DNA of 64,000 nucleotides from Ligula intestinalis. Lineage: Eukaryota > Platyhelminthes > Cestoda > Diphyllobothriidea > Diphyllobothriidae. Shown here one piece after another: positions 10,201 through 22,123 of the stretch. Under the pieces are notes generated by a model, which saw only the letters and a program-made list of their open reading frames with translations, searched no databases and had not been told where the DNA came from. Numbering within the stretch: position 1 is the stretch's first letter; every line of letters begins with the position of its first letter. Both the position numbers and the translations under genes were made by a program. The stretch spans positions 5,105,382 to 5,169,381 of the forward strand of contig JAYGXS010000010.1 of the NCBI GenBank assembly GCA_036362985.1, written 5' to 3'.

Positions 10201-13200
10201 CTGCTCACAGGACAGTCAGGAAACATAGTCACGGGTGCAATTTATGTGCAGCATATTTTGATTTCTTTAGAAATGATTGTGATATTGCAATGAATTCTGA
10301 AATCTAGAAGTACGCGATTACGAAGTGCCCCGATTCGGATGCAGCAATTCGAGCTATTTAATGATTCGTGGGACTGAAAACATTACGGCCTCGCCTGATA
10401 GACAATGGTACAGGAAAATTTTCCGATTTTTAGGGGTACTTCGTGCTGGTGATACAGTGAAAGATTACTGTCTCAGATAATTCTGAAACCTTAAGTATGA
10501 CCAAGATGAAACCTCATCATGACGCGTTCTTTTGGAACACCTGGTGCCACAACTATTAATTTAAGTACACACTAGACAGAGAAGTTGTAATAGACCTGGG
10601 AGTAAAGTTGAGCAAAAAAGTTTCCGGTATTTCTAAATGTAAGTTCGGGCAGAGAGTGGCCAATAGGAGTTTAGTTTCAGATGGCAGCAGGCAAGCCATA
10701 ATAAGATGCAGTGCTCTGAAGATCAGGAGTGTTTAAATAGCATGCAGTTCTAGCCGACACGTACATGTTCTTTATGATAATCGAACACCGCCTTTAACGG
10801 TTATGATCTAAGTCATAGATCATAACCATTAAAGGCGGTGTTCGATTATCTGACTCATAGCATCCTGTTAAGATGTCCCCTCCTAAGGGTGAGTCAATAA
10901 AATTCGTTGTGCCAAAGACTTTTTAAGTAAATTACGCAAAAAATACATTCGGGCGACAGTTATTCCTGTCTCAAACTAACGGCGGTATCGAATAAAGAGT
11001 TTCAATCCTGGCTTCCTTTTTTAACTTTGTAACTGTTAAAACATCACGACTAACAATACTGGCATGTAGAAAACTAGTCGAAGCATATTTTACGGGAGTT
11101 GGCAAGAGGTACTCTGATTACAAAAACTAGCGACTACGGAGCAACCATGGCAGAATTTTAGCTTGAACATATGACAGCTCCTCATAGTTTCTACCGGTCT
11201 TCGACGGCAGAGACTTCGGGGCAACTTTTACCAGCAAAATTATATTAGGACAGCAGACAAATACTAAACAGTGCGACCGGTCATTTTTTTCGTGAATTGC
11301 GCATAAGCACATTATACCAGATCAACGTCATTCCTGACAGGAGAAAGGAAAACTCGGGAAATTGTAGCAAGTTTTCACCGTCTACATCGAAAAGAGGCTT
11401 ATTTAGTGCATAAGAACGATCTAAAAGAAGTGTGCCCGACTTGAATTTCGGGTATCTAACGTAGCCACCATGGACGTGCATAAGATTAAGGCCAGAGTTT
11501 TTTATTCATGAGCATGTAAATGAACTTGCTTCAATGCAACGCAAGAATAAGGCTCTGAAGATATTGCAAAAGTTCACACATGCCGTGGGTAAGAAAGTAT
11601 AGGGTTTTGTAACCTCCAATAGATAAGGCATGCCTGTCGTGTGACGACAAGACTTCTCATATATATAGGGGTAGAATGCAAGTCTGAGCGATTAAATTGT
11701 GAAGAGGACGGAAAGTATAAATATAGGCAATTAAAGCTTAAGAAGACCAAAAATCAGACTCCTTGGATAGGCGTCCAAGACGCAGCAGCCTCTACTTTTC
11801 TTTATGAGCGCAGGGGTTATAAACCTCTAGGCACCACTTGTCCAGTAACATATAAATCCGAGTGAGGTAAGTTAACGAGATAGACTTCTCACAGAAGAAG
11901 TTACGGACAAAGGTATTTGTTCAGAATTTGCCTTGGTACAACGAAATTCGAATGCCAATAACTAATATGCGAGTTCCAGGAAGCAGTTCGGAAGAAGATG
12001 CGATCACTGGAACAATAAATTCATTTTCGTGACGTTTCCGATTGTGTTGAGAATCCTTAATCATAGTTAACCGTAGGATAGTGTGAGATATGAGCATGTC
12101 TCACACTAACAAGGAACAGATAAAAGTAGGGAAGACAAAACCGACAACGGAATGACCTGACGTTCAAATTATAACCACAAAATGGTTTATACCGTACATT
12201 TCCTACTTGAGACCGTTTATGAAGCCTCCTAGGCAGCGTTTTTCTGGCGAAAAACCTCCAAAGGCAATACCTACTAATTGCATAGAAATGTGGTTTTTGA
12301 AACCTAATCGCGAAATCGACATACTCAAAAGACAATCGCGAGCGTAAGTACAGTGTAAATATAGACTTGGAGGTAGGAGCTTGAAAAAATAATAAATTAT
12401 CAGTAACACAACTCACTTTTCAAAAGTCCGTATGCACGCGCTAACACCAAAAAACCCCGAACACAAAAAGCGCGGCTAAGGACAGTACAAACACAACGAT
12501 GGTTGACCCCTGTGGTTGAGACTTAACCAATCAAAACTGTTAACGACAACGGCTACGGGTGCCGAAATTATCCTTTTTTCCTATAAGTCACGATAATCTG
12601 ACTACTCACTAGCCCCAGACGTCGGCATACTCGGATTTTGAACGCCAATCCGGTATATCTGTGCGGTACAATTTGAAGGTGAGTTAGGTGTGCACTTTTG
12701 AAGAGCTTATTTGTTACAAATAAGGGAGCTTTATCAAGCCACCAAAAACGTTCAGAAACATGATCGAGTTTATGTACATACAATTCTAACAAATGTATGT
12801 AAATTTGTGTGTGGGTGGGTGTTGAAGGGGTCCAACGTGAAGGTCGTGGCAGGTCGCACCATCTTCCCCGTGCAGATGGTGGCTACTGCTAGCGTCATTA
12901 ACAGACTCTCATCTCTTATTTATGGGCCCTCTGAGTTAGGCTCTGCCTAGAAGCCATCTCTGGTCACCACGTGGATCGGCGGGCGAGATTAACCCTGCCA
13001 GCACCAGTCCCAAATTGCCCCACGGAGAAATAAGGGTCTGCGATGTGTTTCCTTCCCGGCAAACAATATGCGCCGGGTAGAGGTAGTATTCATCATATTA
13101 GGCGTAGGAAAAGAAAGGTTCACATCTAGTTGCTCAATTTCATGGGTACCATAACAACATAAGAAGGAGTTTTCGGATTCCCGTACTCATTGTAGTTATA

Positions 13201-13239
13201 CTAGCAGCCGCAATAACAGTGCCCATATTATTTGCAGTA
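10201..13239. other. No gene recognised
   Basis: AT-rich sequence with only short chance frames (longest 119 codons, minus, near 12057-12416, no recognisable motif). It contains the palindrome listed at 10776-10850 and a more GC-rich patch at 12800-13080 with no recognisable coding content. Confidence 0.6.
10776..10850. repeat. Near-perfect palindrome, 34-bp arms
   Basis: Left arm 10776-10809 begins GATAATCGAACACCGCC. Right arm 10817-10850 is its reverse complement with one mismatch. The spacer is 7 bases (AAGTCAT). No coding frame or element end is seen beside it. A foldback/MITE remnant or a hairpin-forming site are both possible. Confidence 0.9.
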
Positions 13240-13520
13240 TTTTTCCCTTGCTCTCATTAATCCTTTTGCTAGTATCATCAAATTATGACGATGTGGGCAG
13301 ATAAAATGTGAAATTTGTAATTAAGTCAGCAGAAATTGTCTTTTGAGGGCAATAGTTGCCGATGTTTTGAAATTAATTATGAACTATAAATTGGGTAGTC
13401 AAAAAACTCCCACAATTAATACAGGGGCAAAGTTCAACCTGCCTCCATTTTCAAAAAGTGTGTATGAGATAAATTGCTTATATTAATAACATTGAGGGGT
13501 AGAGGTAGCTAATACTACAA
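13240..13520 (+). repeat. Dispersed repeat X, copy 1
   Basis: It matches 20565-20840 in the same orientation: an AATTTTGAA-like segment, then AAAAAACTCC, CCTCCATTTTCA-type and AAAAGTGTGTA blocks in the same order. This copy abuts the 3' end of the minus-strand CR1 copy. The class is unknown and there are no coding motifs. Confidence 0.6.
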
Positions 13521-14060
13521 TAGCCACTCACAATGTCATCATTTATTTATTTATTTACTGCCAGTTTACAGGCAATTTTTAAAATTGGGTTCATTTGTAA
13601 AACACACCTTGGGCGCCTTCCATAACCTCGAAGATAGGAAAAAACCTATTACAAACTCCCTCTTTTGCAGTCAGTATTGATTTTGTTCAAGTTTTGTGAT
13701 TGCTCAATAGTGGGCGAAATAGGTATTTTGTTTCTGTTATAACCAGCGCCTTGTACTTTTAATTAACGCGAACGCTGAACCCAAGAGCCCGTGAGAGAGA
13801 GAGACAGGTAGAAAACCGGTTGGCCTGAGAGAGATTTTACTCATAAAAGCACAATACAGTAAGTTAGGGCAAGCCAGAGCAAGTCATTGGGTGTGTCAGG
13901 TACAACAAAATCAGGGCAACAAACGATTGTGAGCTAGGTTCAGCCAGCCAATCAGTTTTTGGCTACCAGCGTGATTGGCTGCGACTGGGCGCCTGAAATT
14001 CAGCTAAAATTGGGAATTATCGATTGACATGCCTGCAAGTTGTGTTTTCTGCATCAGCTT

Positions 14061-14372
14061 TTAGTTGATCAAGGAAGTGGCAAGTGTATTTATTGGCCTA
14101 AAGTCTTCAAAAGACGTCGATCGGCCGTTCTTGGGAATAGGCAGTATGTGTGATTCCTTCCATAACATAGGAAAGGTTTCACTTTTATGGGCATGATTGA
14201 ATATCTTAGACAGAACAGACGGAAAAATATCATTCGCTTCAGCCTTTAGAAGGCTCACTGGGATGCCATCCGGTCGTGGACTGTGAGATTGACGAAAACA
14301 GCGAATGGCTACATCCACGTCCCGGAGTGTAAAATTTATGGTTTCGACGACCGCGCCCGTCCAAGCCCGCAT
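14061..14372 (-). pseudogene. CR1 reverse transcriptase N-terminal fragment
   Basis: Residues SPRPDGIPVSLLKAEAND, then LWKESHILPIPKNGRSTS and FRPIN, are the first RT blocks of CR1 elements. The frame stops before the Asp-bearing catalytic blocks. The plus copy at 20150-20350 carries the same sequence, which fixes the family. Confidence 0.75.
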
Positions 14373-14596
14373 AGTCGGAAGTGCAGCGACCGAGTTTTCA
14401 CTTAACGCTCTGGATTGTATCTCATTGAGGCTATCAGCTTTGCGTCAACTGTGTGGTTTCCTAAGGTGTCTTGAAGTATGGGGTGCTGCGCTTTTCTCTG
14501 CGCTTTGACTGTGCGCGAAAAGAGTTTCACAACTTTTAGCGTAGCGTTTTCAGCAAAGTTGTCCTCATCGGCTATCTGCTTTTCTTTGGAAAACTT

Positions 14597-15405
14597 TTAA
14601 GCCTGCTCAAATATCAGGTGGATCAAGGGCAGAACGGAAGTATCCTTCTGTTGATGCAAACGGCGTGAGAGTCTTGTCAGCCTACGGCGGAAAAACAGGG
14701 TAAAGTGCATTTCATCCTTGGCATGTATTATTTTCTTATAGGGGACAAAACGGAAGATGAGTCGATCCAGCACCTTGTAGAGTGTATCAGTACAAGCATT
14801 AGCATTCGAAGATCGGAAAACGTCACACCAGTCGAGGGAGTTAAAATGTGTCAGTAACTCCGCTGATCGGATGTCATGGGAAAAACTATATTTTTGGGAA
14901 AAGGTTTCGTCCGCCTCCGGTTCTAGTGTAGTAACAACTGTGAGATCGACTGAACTCCAAAGTGTGTCTAAAGATGACACTGACAGTGGTTCATACCCTC
15001 CACGTAAAATTAAGTCCAGTATGTTTGCTCCTCGGGTGGGAAAATCGAATACTTGAGCCAACATGGCGATATGCACAGCCTCAATTAAGTTCTCAAACTT
15101 TGGAGGACCCAAGGGCTGAAACCATTGCACTTCAGAAAGATTAAAGTCACCTGCAATAAACAGTACTTAAGATTCAAGTCGATTGCGGCATGAAATGCCT
15201 GCGGGAGACAAAGATCAAAGTCCCCACTGGCATTGGGTGGGCGATGCACACAGCCAACGAGTAGGGAATAGTTATTCTTTAGAAAACTCGGACCCGGCAG
15301 CACTCCGCTATGGCCGTGAATTGTGGATAGTCTAGCGGCAGAAATGTCAGTGGTTGCAGCTTCCTCTGCCACGGCCATTTTTATGATCATTCTGAATGCA
15401 AGCAT
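14597..15405 (-). pseudogene. CR1 endonuclease fragments (two frames)
   Basis: The two overlapping frames (15085-15405 and 14597-15130) carry NNYSLLVGCVHRPPN and then LVTLIF-type GDFN region remnants, NILDLILRGGYEPL and a linker with RRRLTRLSRRLHQQK. They correspond to the endonuclease C-terminus and the linker before RT. A frameshift separates them near 15100. Confidence 0.7.
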
Positions 15406-15536
15406 AGTCTAGAATAAAGAGTTCGGAATCTGCTACAGAGGGCGATATCCATGTCTCTGTTAACAAACCATGACTGGGTGGTTGACTAAAAGCGGAATCT
15501 GGTGCAGAGGCACCTTATTGAGCAGTGATCTGGCAT

Positions 15537-16363
15537 TTAAAACGAAGAGTTTGAGGGGCACGTCTTTGATTTCTGCGATGGGTCAGCTAGGCCACAATTG
15601 CTTGTAGCATCTTCTGAAGCCGATTTCGCATTGAGTGTGACTAAACTGAGCGTATCCCTGAGATGCAGGTTTCGCTTATTAGGATTTATAAAAGCAGGAA
15701 AACTTGGTGGCGGAAAGGAAAACTGCAGGGGAAAAACAAAAGTTGGAAAACAAATTGGCCCTGGTCTAAATGTTGTCCAGTAGTTATGGTTAGATGAACT
15801 TTGATTATTGTAGAAAGGCAAATTTAGAGGGAGGATCCAAGCACAGTAAGGCTAGATTGTTGCGTGGGAAAAATAAGAGGGGCATAAAAATAAGATTTTG
15901 AGGCATTGTAGCATAATGTGTCGGAAGATGTGCATATGAAAATGTGTTCGAAGTGCTAGCAGTAATCACATTGCCGATTTTGACAAGTGACTTAGACTTA
16001 CCAGGGGGTATTCTTGGGTCTACCCGATTTTACAGGTATCATACGCGTGGTTAGCTTAGAAGGGGAACGATTTGGAGTTGCCATGCTTTCCCTCGAACTG
16101 TGAATAAGGTTAAGGTGTGAAGATTCGGATGAAATTGCCGTTTTGCTCGCTTTGCTACCCCTGTACAAAGTAGCAACAAGGGTTATAAAGTCTGGATCTG
16201 AGAAAAATTCTGTCGACATTGTGCTGATATCACTTTCTTCTAATTTACGATCTTCGCTTTCGTCAAATTCAACTTCCCTTTCGTCAAATAGGCTACTGTG
16301 AGTGTTTTCACATGTTGTAGTTGCTGAAGAGTTAGCAGTAATGACATTTCTGAAATTTTTCAA
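15537..16363 (-). pseudogene. CR1 5' coding remnants (ORF2 start and possible ORF1)
   Basis: 15537-15821 contains NPNKRNLHLRDTLSLV, the same N-terminal phrase as the better-preserved CR1 at 27280-27350. 15998-16363 is an acidic frame rich in Ser, Glu and Asp with no recognisable domain; its position suggests ORF1 or a 5' leader, which is inference. Confidence 0.5.
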
Positions 16364-16483
16364 TCTGCTTATATTTACAAAAGATAATGATTGGTGTGTA
16401 TAGTTCGCTCGTGGTCACTATTGTGCATGACATGAACTCTCCCCAAAATGCATAGTTGACGTAGTGCCTCGACATATCGTCTG

Positions 16484-16660
16484 AGTTTAATCACACTTGG
16501 ATCGATATTACCCGCCCAACTTTACCCATCGTATGAAATCCATCAATACAGGACAGCAAGCTGACTGCGCAAGCAGGATTCCCTAAGTATTGGTGGATTC
16601 CATACAAGCGGAAATTTTGTGTGGGTAAAATCGATCCAAGTGTGATTAAACTCAAAGTGC
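16484..16660. repeat. Inverted repeat beside a tRNA-like module
   Basis: GAGTTTAATCACACTTGGAT (from 16484) is repeated as its reverse complement, ending ...GTGATTAAACTC, near 16636-16660, with about 110 bases between. The right arm runs directly into the tRNA-like block. The same arm sequence, diverged, precedes the tRNA-like block at 46.5 kb, so it belongs to the repeat unit. Confidence 0.8.
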
Positions 16661-16663
16661 TAG

Positions 16664-16748
16664 CTGTAGCAGTTGTGGCTCAACTGGTAGAGTATTGGCT
16701 TCGTGTAAAGGCCTTCCAAACTATGCGGGTTCAAATCCCGCCGAAGGG
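16664..16748 (+). repeat. tRNA-derived SINE-like module
   Basis: TGGCTCAACTGGTAGAG is a good pol III A box, and GGGTTCAAATCCC is a good B box with a perfect T-arm-like stem. The anticodon region is expanded and does not fold as a normal arm, and acceptor ends do not pair, so this is a tRNA-derived repeat or pseudogene and not a working tRNA. Confidence 0.65.
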
Positions 16749-17164
16749 AGCGCGCTTTATCATAGTTGGGCCAACTAAAGTAAGCAAATCTGTCAAACCT
16801 CCTATATAATTACAAATAAGCTTAACAAGCCCTTAGTCAGGAAAATGTAGACAGTTACACCCTACATTGGCCTTTCAAGGTTAATTTGTCACATAGTTCA
16901 CTTTGTGCTGAGATATACGTATATATAGTCTGCGTTTGAATGTTTTCATTGATTGTTACATAAAAATCCTCTCAGGTATGTTATTCCACGGGTCCACAAC
17001 CCAGTTAGAAAAAACAATACTTCGTCACATCCAATCGTCCTGGGACACATACCGTTTGAAGGGATGTCTCCGGAAATGAGTCGTAGGGGTAACTTGGACA
17101 AAATCGTCACAAGTGAGAGCGCAGTCAAAGCCACGCATGATACGGAACGTTTGTATCAAATCTC

Positions 17165-17230
17165 CGCGTAACGGCCTATAACTCAGTGGATAGAGATTAA
17201 GATTATTTAGGTGGATCTGATACGCTAGTG
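17165..17230 (+). repeat. Possible tRNA-like A-box remnant
   Basis: GGCCTATAACTCAGTGGATA resembles the 5' half of a tRNA (A box). No convincing B box follows at the right distance. Probably the truncated head of a SINE. Confidence 0.3.
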
Positions 17231-17689
17231 CACGTTGGCCTTTTATTAATTTTGTGGCTCGTCACTGCATCCTTTTATGTACGTTATAATCCTACCGCAC
17301 CCAGGGTCTGCAGGCTTGAATTGCTTATTTAAGACGTGGCCTTATTAAGGTACCAAAGCTTTTCGGGAAACCTTCATCAAAAATTTTGAAGGACCGCTTG
17401 ATGGCGTACAACATAAAATTGCAGCTTTAGTCGCCTTACAACATTGTGTGGAAGCTTTGAGTTTTTCTGTCATCCAGATGCCAAGCTCTTTCTGTATTTC
17501 TGCTCCTTGGAGTGGGATTAAGTCAAAATCCTGGGGTAAATAAAAGTTCTTATGCTCAGATAGCCTCAGCCGGTAAACCTGAAACTTGCACATCATCTGC
17601 CGAACCAAATAAACCAGCGGAATTTTAGATCGATCGCAAAGAAATTCAAATAATTCCCCAGTCTACGTCATCGTTACTCGGCTCAAGCA

Positions 17690-18460
17690 GCATCAGCAAT
17701 GATCTGGATTTGCCTCCTTGTGCCACATCGTTGCTCGACGCTGCACCAGAAAGCGATTATAAAGAAGTCGATAAGATCATAAAGCCAAGGAAGATTAGGG
17801 ATGGAAAGGCTAAACGTGCCACGGGTGTGCACTCAGCTTACTCAAAAACCAGTACAGCAAGACCTATCGAACCGAATCTACTGGAAACAAGTGCTCGCTC
17901 GGTCGAAACACGTGAGCTTGCAACAGATGCCCCATGGAGTCACAAACAGAATCAAATTTTTAAAGAGGCTCTAGAGTTAGCGTCAACAATTACGCAAGAA
18001 AGAGTTGACCATGATGTGGACTTGGATTTGGACATGTCGGACGACATACCTGAAACTTGCATATCAGATCATGTTTCAAGCCCGCGGTCTACACCATCGG
18101 CACCATTAGCAATTATCGGGATTTGCATCCTGGCACCACATCGTTGCTCGACGGTGCACAAGAAAGCGATGACAAAGAGGCCGATAAGTTCATAAAGCAA
18201 AAGAGACATGGGGCTAGGAAGGCCAAACGGGGCACGGGTTTGCACTCAGATAACTCAATAGCCAGTACATCAGAACATATCGAACCGAGTGTACAGGATA
18301 CAAGTTCTCACTCGGTCGAAACACATGAGCTCGCAACAAATGCCCCATTGAGTCGCAAGCAGAAAATAATTGTAAAGGGGCCCCGGAGTCTGCGTCGAAA
18401 ATTCCACAGGAAAGAGTTAACCATGACGTGGGTCTTATGAGAGAGTACGCCAAAGCGTTG
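17690..18460 (+). repeat. 413-bp tandem duplication in a CR1 ORF1-like region
   Basis: CACATCGTTGCTCGACG at 17724 recurs at 18137. The whole unit repeats, including HSVETHELATNAP against RSVETRELATDAP. The two units encode similar Lys/Ser-rich peptides, so the first frame (17710-18195) runs from unit 1 into unit 2 out of frame. No RNA-binding domain can be seen. Confidence 0.8.
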
Positions 18461-18832
18461 CTAAAACCAGACGAGTCATTCCGCATTCTTAAGACATTTC
18501 GAATAGGGAAGGCTCCAACAGCTCCAAAATCTAATTCTCGGCCACGACCTCTTAAAGTTATTTTAGAAACTGAAGCACAGGCGCAACTTTTGCTAGAACG
18601 CAAACCATCCTTACGGAGTCTGCATCCACAAGTATTTTCAGCCGGATTACGAGTTAAAAGAGCGGATGAAGATGAGAAAGTTAATAATAGAGCTGGAAAA
18701 ATGGAGAACCAATGGCGAGAAAAATCTCAAAATAAGAGAGGGACAAATAGTTCAAGTCAAATGGACATCTCTCTGGTGGAAGCCGGTAACAGCGACAGCC
18801 TAGCTGTCCCGCCATCGAAACCTAAGACATAG
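18428..18832 (+). pseudogene. CR1-associated 134-codon frame before the endonuclease
   Basis: A basic frame with SFRILKTFRIGKAP, PRPLKVILETEAQAQLLLE and RVKRADEDEKVNN. Its position just before the endonuclease and the fragment RPLKV(I)LE resemble the C-terminal part of CR1-type ORF1 proteins, which bind RNA. The domain call is tentative. Confidence 0.45.
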
Positions 18833-18841
18833 CCTCTTAAA

Positions 18842-19400
18842 TTGGTCGTTTTAAATGACAGATCACTGCTTAATAAAATGCCCCTGCTCCAGACTCTGGT
18901 TTTGGTCAACCGCCCAGACATTGTTATGGTAACGGAGACATGGGCATCGGCCTGTGTAGCTGACTTTGAACTTTCTGTTCTAGGCTATGCATGCATTCGT
19001 AATGATCGAAACAATGGCCGTGGCGGAGGACGCTGCATCTATATTAAGCAGCCACTTACATTCCTCCCGTTGGACTTTCCACAATGTACGGCGGTGGCGG
19101 AGAGCTGCTGGCTACGAGTTGTTCTGAAGAATAAATACTCCTTACTCGTAGGCTGTATTAATCGCCCACCTAATGCCAATGTGGACTAGGATCATTCTCT
19201 CTCGCAGGCATTTCATGGAACAGCCGACTTGAATCTTAAGTAAAGCTTGGTTGCAGGCGACTTTAATCTTCCTGACGTGCAATGGTTTCCACCCTCCGGT
19301 CTTTCAAAGTTTGAGAACTTACTTGAGGCTGTAGATATCGGCATGCGGGAGCAGGTAGTCGATTTTCCTACTCAAGGAGCTAACATACTCGACCTAATTT
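18842..19400 (+). pseudogene. CR1 endonuclease (plus copy)
   Basis: NDRSLLNKMPLLQTLVLV, DIVMVTETWAS (catalytic Glu region), RGGGRCIYIKQ and SLLVGCINRPPNANVD are followed, after a stop at about 19189, by VAGDFNLPDVQW and NILDLIF in a shifted frame. All motifs of a CR1 apurinic endonuclease are recognisable, but the frame is broken at least twice. Confidence 0.75.
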
Positions 19401-19427
19401 TTTTGTAGGGGTTGCGAACCGTTTTCA

Positions 19428-19820
19428 GTGTCATCCCTAGACGCACATGGGAGTTCAGACCATCTCACAGTTGTTGCTTCACTAGAACTAGAGGCCGACG
19501 AAACGTTTTCCCAGAAATATAGTTGTTATCATGACTTCCGATCAGAAAATACGGTGGCATTACTGGCATATCTAAACGCTCTCGACTGGTCTGAATTTTT
19601 CCAAAGTTTGGATGTTAATGTTTGTACCGATACACTGTACAAAGTGCTGGATCCACTCATCCTCCAATTTGTCCCACATAAGAAGGTAATACATGTCAAG
19701 GATGAAGTGTACCTTCCTCTGTCTTTCCGGCGTAGGCTGCGTAGGCTCTCTCGTTGCTTGCATCAACAAAAAGTAACTTCCATTCTGCCCTTGATCACAC
19801 TGATCTCTGAGCAGGCTTAG
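19428..19820 (+). pseudogene. CR1 ORF2 linker between endonuclease and RT
   Basis: SSDHLTVVASLELEADETF includes the last endonuclease motif (SDH). The rest (FVPHKKVIHVKDEVYLPLSF, RRRLRRLSRCLHQQ) is the linker shared with the minus copy at 14597-15130, about 75-80% alike by eye. Confidence 0.7.
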
Positions 19821-20109
19821 AAACTTTCCGAAGAAAAGCAGATAGCCGATGAGATCAACTTCGCTGAAAACCCTTCTCTAAATGTTGCGAAACTATTTTT
19901 GCGCACAGTCAAAGCGCAGAGGAAAGCGCAACACCCCATACTTCTAGACGCCTTAGGAAACCCCATAGTTGACGCAATGTTGACCGCCGATAGTTCCAAT
20001 GCATTTTTCTCCAAAACATTTAGTGAAAAATCGTTCACCGCACTTCCAGCTATCTGAGCTTGGACGGGTGCCATCCTCGAAACCATAAGTTTTACCGTCT
20101 GGGACGTGA

Positions 20110-20560
20110 CCGTCCTCAGTAGCCATTCGTTGTTATCGTCAACCTTATAGTCCAGGACCAGATGGCGTTCCAGTTAGCCTTCTAAAAGCTGAAGCGAATG
20201 ATATTTTTCCGTGTATTCTCTGTAAGGTATTTAATCTTGCTCTTGAGAGCGGAAAATTTCCTTCGTTGTGGAAGGAATCGCACATAATGCCTATTCGCAA
20301 GCATGGTCGATCGACGTCGTTTGACAACTCCAGGCCAATAAATACACTTCCCGCAGCCTCGAAGATCTTGGAAACCTTGATCAAAGAAAAGATGATACGT
20401 CACTTGACAGAAAACAGCCTGCTTAGCGCAGCTCAACATGGATTTCTCGAGAAAAGATCTTTTGACACCTGTCAGCTCTCTTTCTTTGGAATTTGGAATT
20501 TGGGAAATTATATTTTTCAGCGCCCGTACGGCACCATCTGTACAAAGTTAATTTCGAAAA
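20110..20560 (+). pseudogene. CR1 reverse transcriptase, first part
   Basis: Contains PDGVPVSLLKAEANDIFP-like sequence (about 20160-20215), LWKESHIMPIRKHGRS, ILETLIKEKMIRHL and AAQHGFLEKRSFDTCQLSF. It breaks off where repeat X begins near 20565. Confidence 0.7.
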
Positions 20561-20564
20561 ATTA

Positions 20565-20840
20565 AAATTCAAAAAATAATTTGACAATATGTGCAAGTAG
20601 ACGTAGAAAGTCGTAATAATGTCAGCATGAATTGTCCTTTTGGGGCAACATTTAGCAATGTTTTGCAGGTAATTTTGAACTAAAAACTAAAACTTATGGC
20701 AGTTAAAAAAACTCCTCCAGTGAAAATGGAGGCAGTGTTCAACGGGCCTCTATGTTTAAAAAGTGTGTAAGAGAAAAAACTGCTTAGGAAGATTGTATTA
20801 GGAACATAGTAGTAGAGCAGAAATAGGTGTGGGTGTTCTG
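20565..20840 (+). repeat. Dispersed repeat X, copy 2 (inside CR1 RT)
   Basis: Same blocks in the same order as 13240-13520. It interrupts the RT between the HGFLEKRS block and the Asp-bearing block at about 20995, so it is an insertion. Class unknown. Confidence 0.6.
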
Positions 20841-20939
20841 ATGAAGGTGAGTAGTCAATGAAACTGCAGCATTTTGGGCTGAGAACTTCCGCGGGGCTTC
20901 GTTTGATTCAGCGGTGGTTAATGGAAGCATCTAGGTTCT

Positions 20940-22123
20940 CGGGGGATTATGTGCTACAATCTAGAGACAGCGGTTTTGCCATTTATAACGTCTATTTTGA
21001 TTTTACTTAGGCCTTTGATCGGGTTGATCATAACCTCCTTCTGAAACTGGCCTTCTTCGGCATATATAGCAAGCCTCTGAACTTAATATCTTCCTATGTG
21101 GATGCTCGCACACGCCGAGTAAAAATTTCTAATGTTATCTCCAACCCCACGCATGTGAGGAGTGGAGTTATGCAGGGTAGTGTACTGGGTCCGCTCCTAT
21201 TTTGTCTGTTTTTCAACGACATTTCAGATTGTTTTCAGTATGGTAGACCTTCATGTACGCTGATGATTTAAAAGTCACTTTTCGATATAAACCGGCAGAT
21301 CGCAACATTGTGCTTGCGCTAATAAAAAGGATCTTCAGGCCTTCGCCCAGTAATGTTGCACATGGCACCTCAACTTTTCATGGCATAAATGTTCCGTTAT
21401 GGTTGTTGGTGACGATCATCAACCGGAATTAAGCATTGACGGCCACGAACTAAATGTCCCAGGAGTTATCAAGGATTTGCGCATATACTATTCTAATAGT
21501 CTCAATTTGTCAGAGCACTGTGCCCTGATAGTCTCGAAAGCACGCCGAACAACGGGATTTATTCTTGGAAACTTTAAGACCATAAAGGTTAGAACTAGCC
21601 TTTATACGTGAGACCTAGTCTTGAATACTGCTCGCCCTTATTCAGTCTTCTGCGCACTAGTGAATGGAAGAAAATAGAATCGGTGCAGCACTTCTTCACT
21701 AGAAGAGTTTTCACTACAGAACACCATAACTTAACCTACCAACAAAGGTGCGAACTAATAAAGCTGGATCCCCTGAGGCTTCGTATATTCCAGAAGGGTC
21801 TATGTTTACTGTTTAAACTTTTGAATGGCCAAAAATTTAATCCTCTCAGTACAATAAGGCAGCTTGAGCACTCTCAGCGCACCAGTCATCAAGATGTGTT
21901 TTTATTTCTTCCTATGGCACGCACAGTTAAGTACCGGCAATTCTTTTCAGTAAACGCCATATCAATCTGGAATAAGCTGCCCAGAAGTATTTTAACCCAG
22001 CAAAGCTATCCTATGTTTAAGAAGGCTATCACTAGTTTTCTACATTCAGGACAACTTTCACGAATTTTGGGCGCTGATTCGGTGGAATCTCTCTTTCAAT
22101 CTGATGGCGTTCGTGGACTTTGA
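20940..22123 (+). pseudogene. CR1 reverse transcriptase, catalytic part and C-terminus
   Basis: About 20980-21240 reads AFDRVDHNLLLKLAFFG, SGVMQGSVLGPLLFCLFFND and a damaged YADD-like region near 21255. 21399-21611 carries the post-catalytic block with IKDLRIYYSNSLNLSEHC. 21608-22123 carries MRPSLEYCSPLFSLL, IESVQHFFTRRVF and FFSVNAISIWNKLP, the usual CR1 C-terminus. At least four stops or frameshifts. Confidence 0.8.

Larger units (their letters stand above)
13545..16400 (-). mobile_element. CR1-type retrotransposon family B, minus copy (decayed)
   Basis: The 3' end (13545-13740) is the reverse complement of the 3' end of the plus copy at 22440-22565. Coding remnants going 5' to 3' on the minus strand: a possible ORF1-like fragment (15998-16363); the ORF2 start with RNLHLRDTLSLVTLNAKSA (15537-15821); endonuclease pieces with NYSLLVGCVHRPPNASGD (15085-15405) and LDLILRGGYEPL (14597-15130); and an RT start with SPRPDGIPVSLLKAEAND and SHILPIPKNGRS (14061-14372). 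The RT core is missing. About 300 bases of unrelated DNA (13740-14040) replace it. Several frameshifts and stops. Confidence 0.8.

Noticed and set aside
20846..20870. CTGATGA...GAAAC pattern resembling a hammerhead core
   Set aside because: The bases between the two halves cannot form a stem, and the flanks match neither hammerhead-like family.
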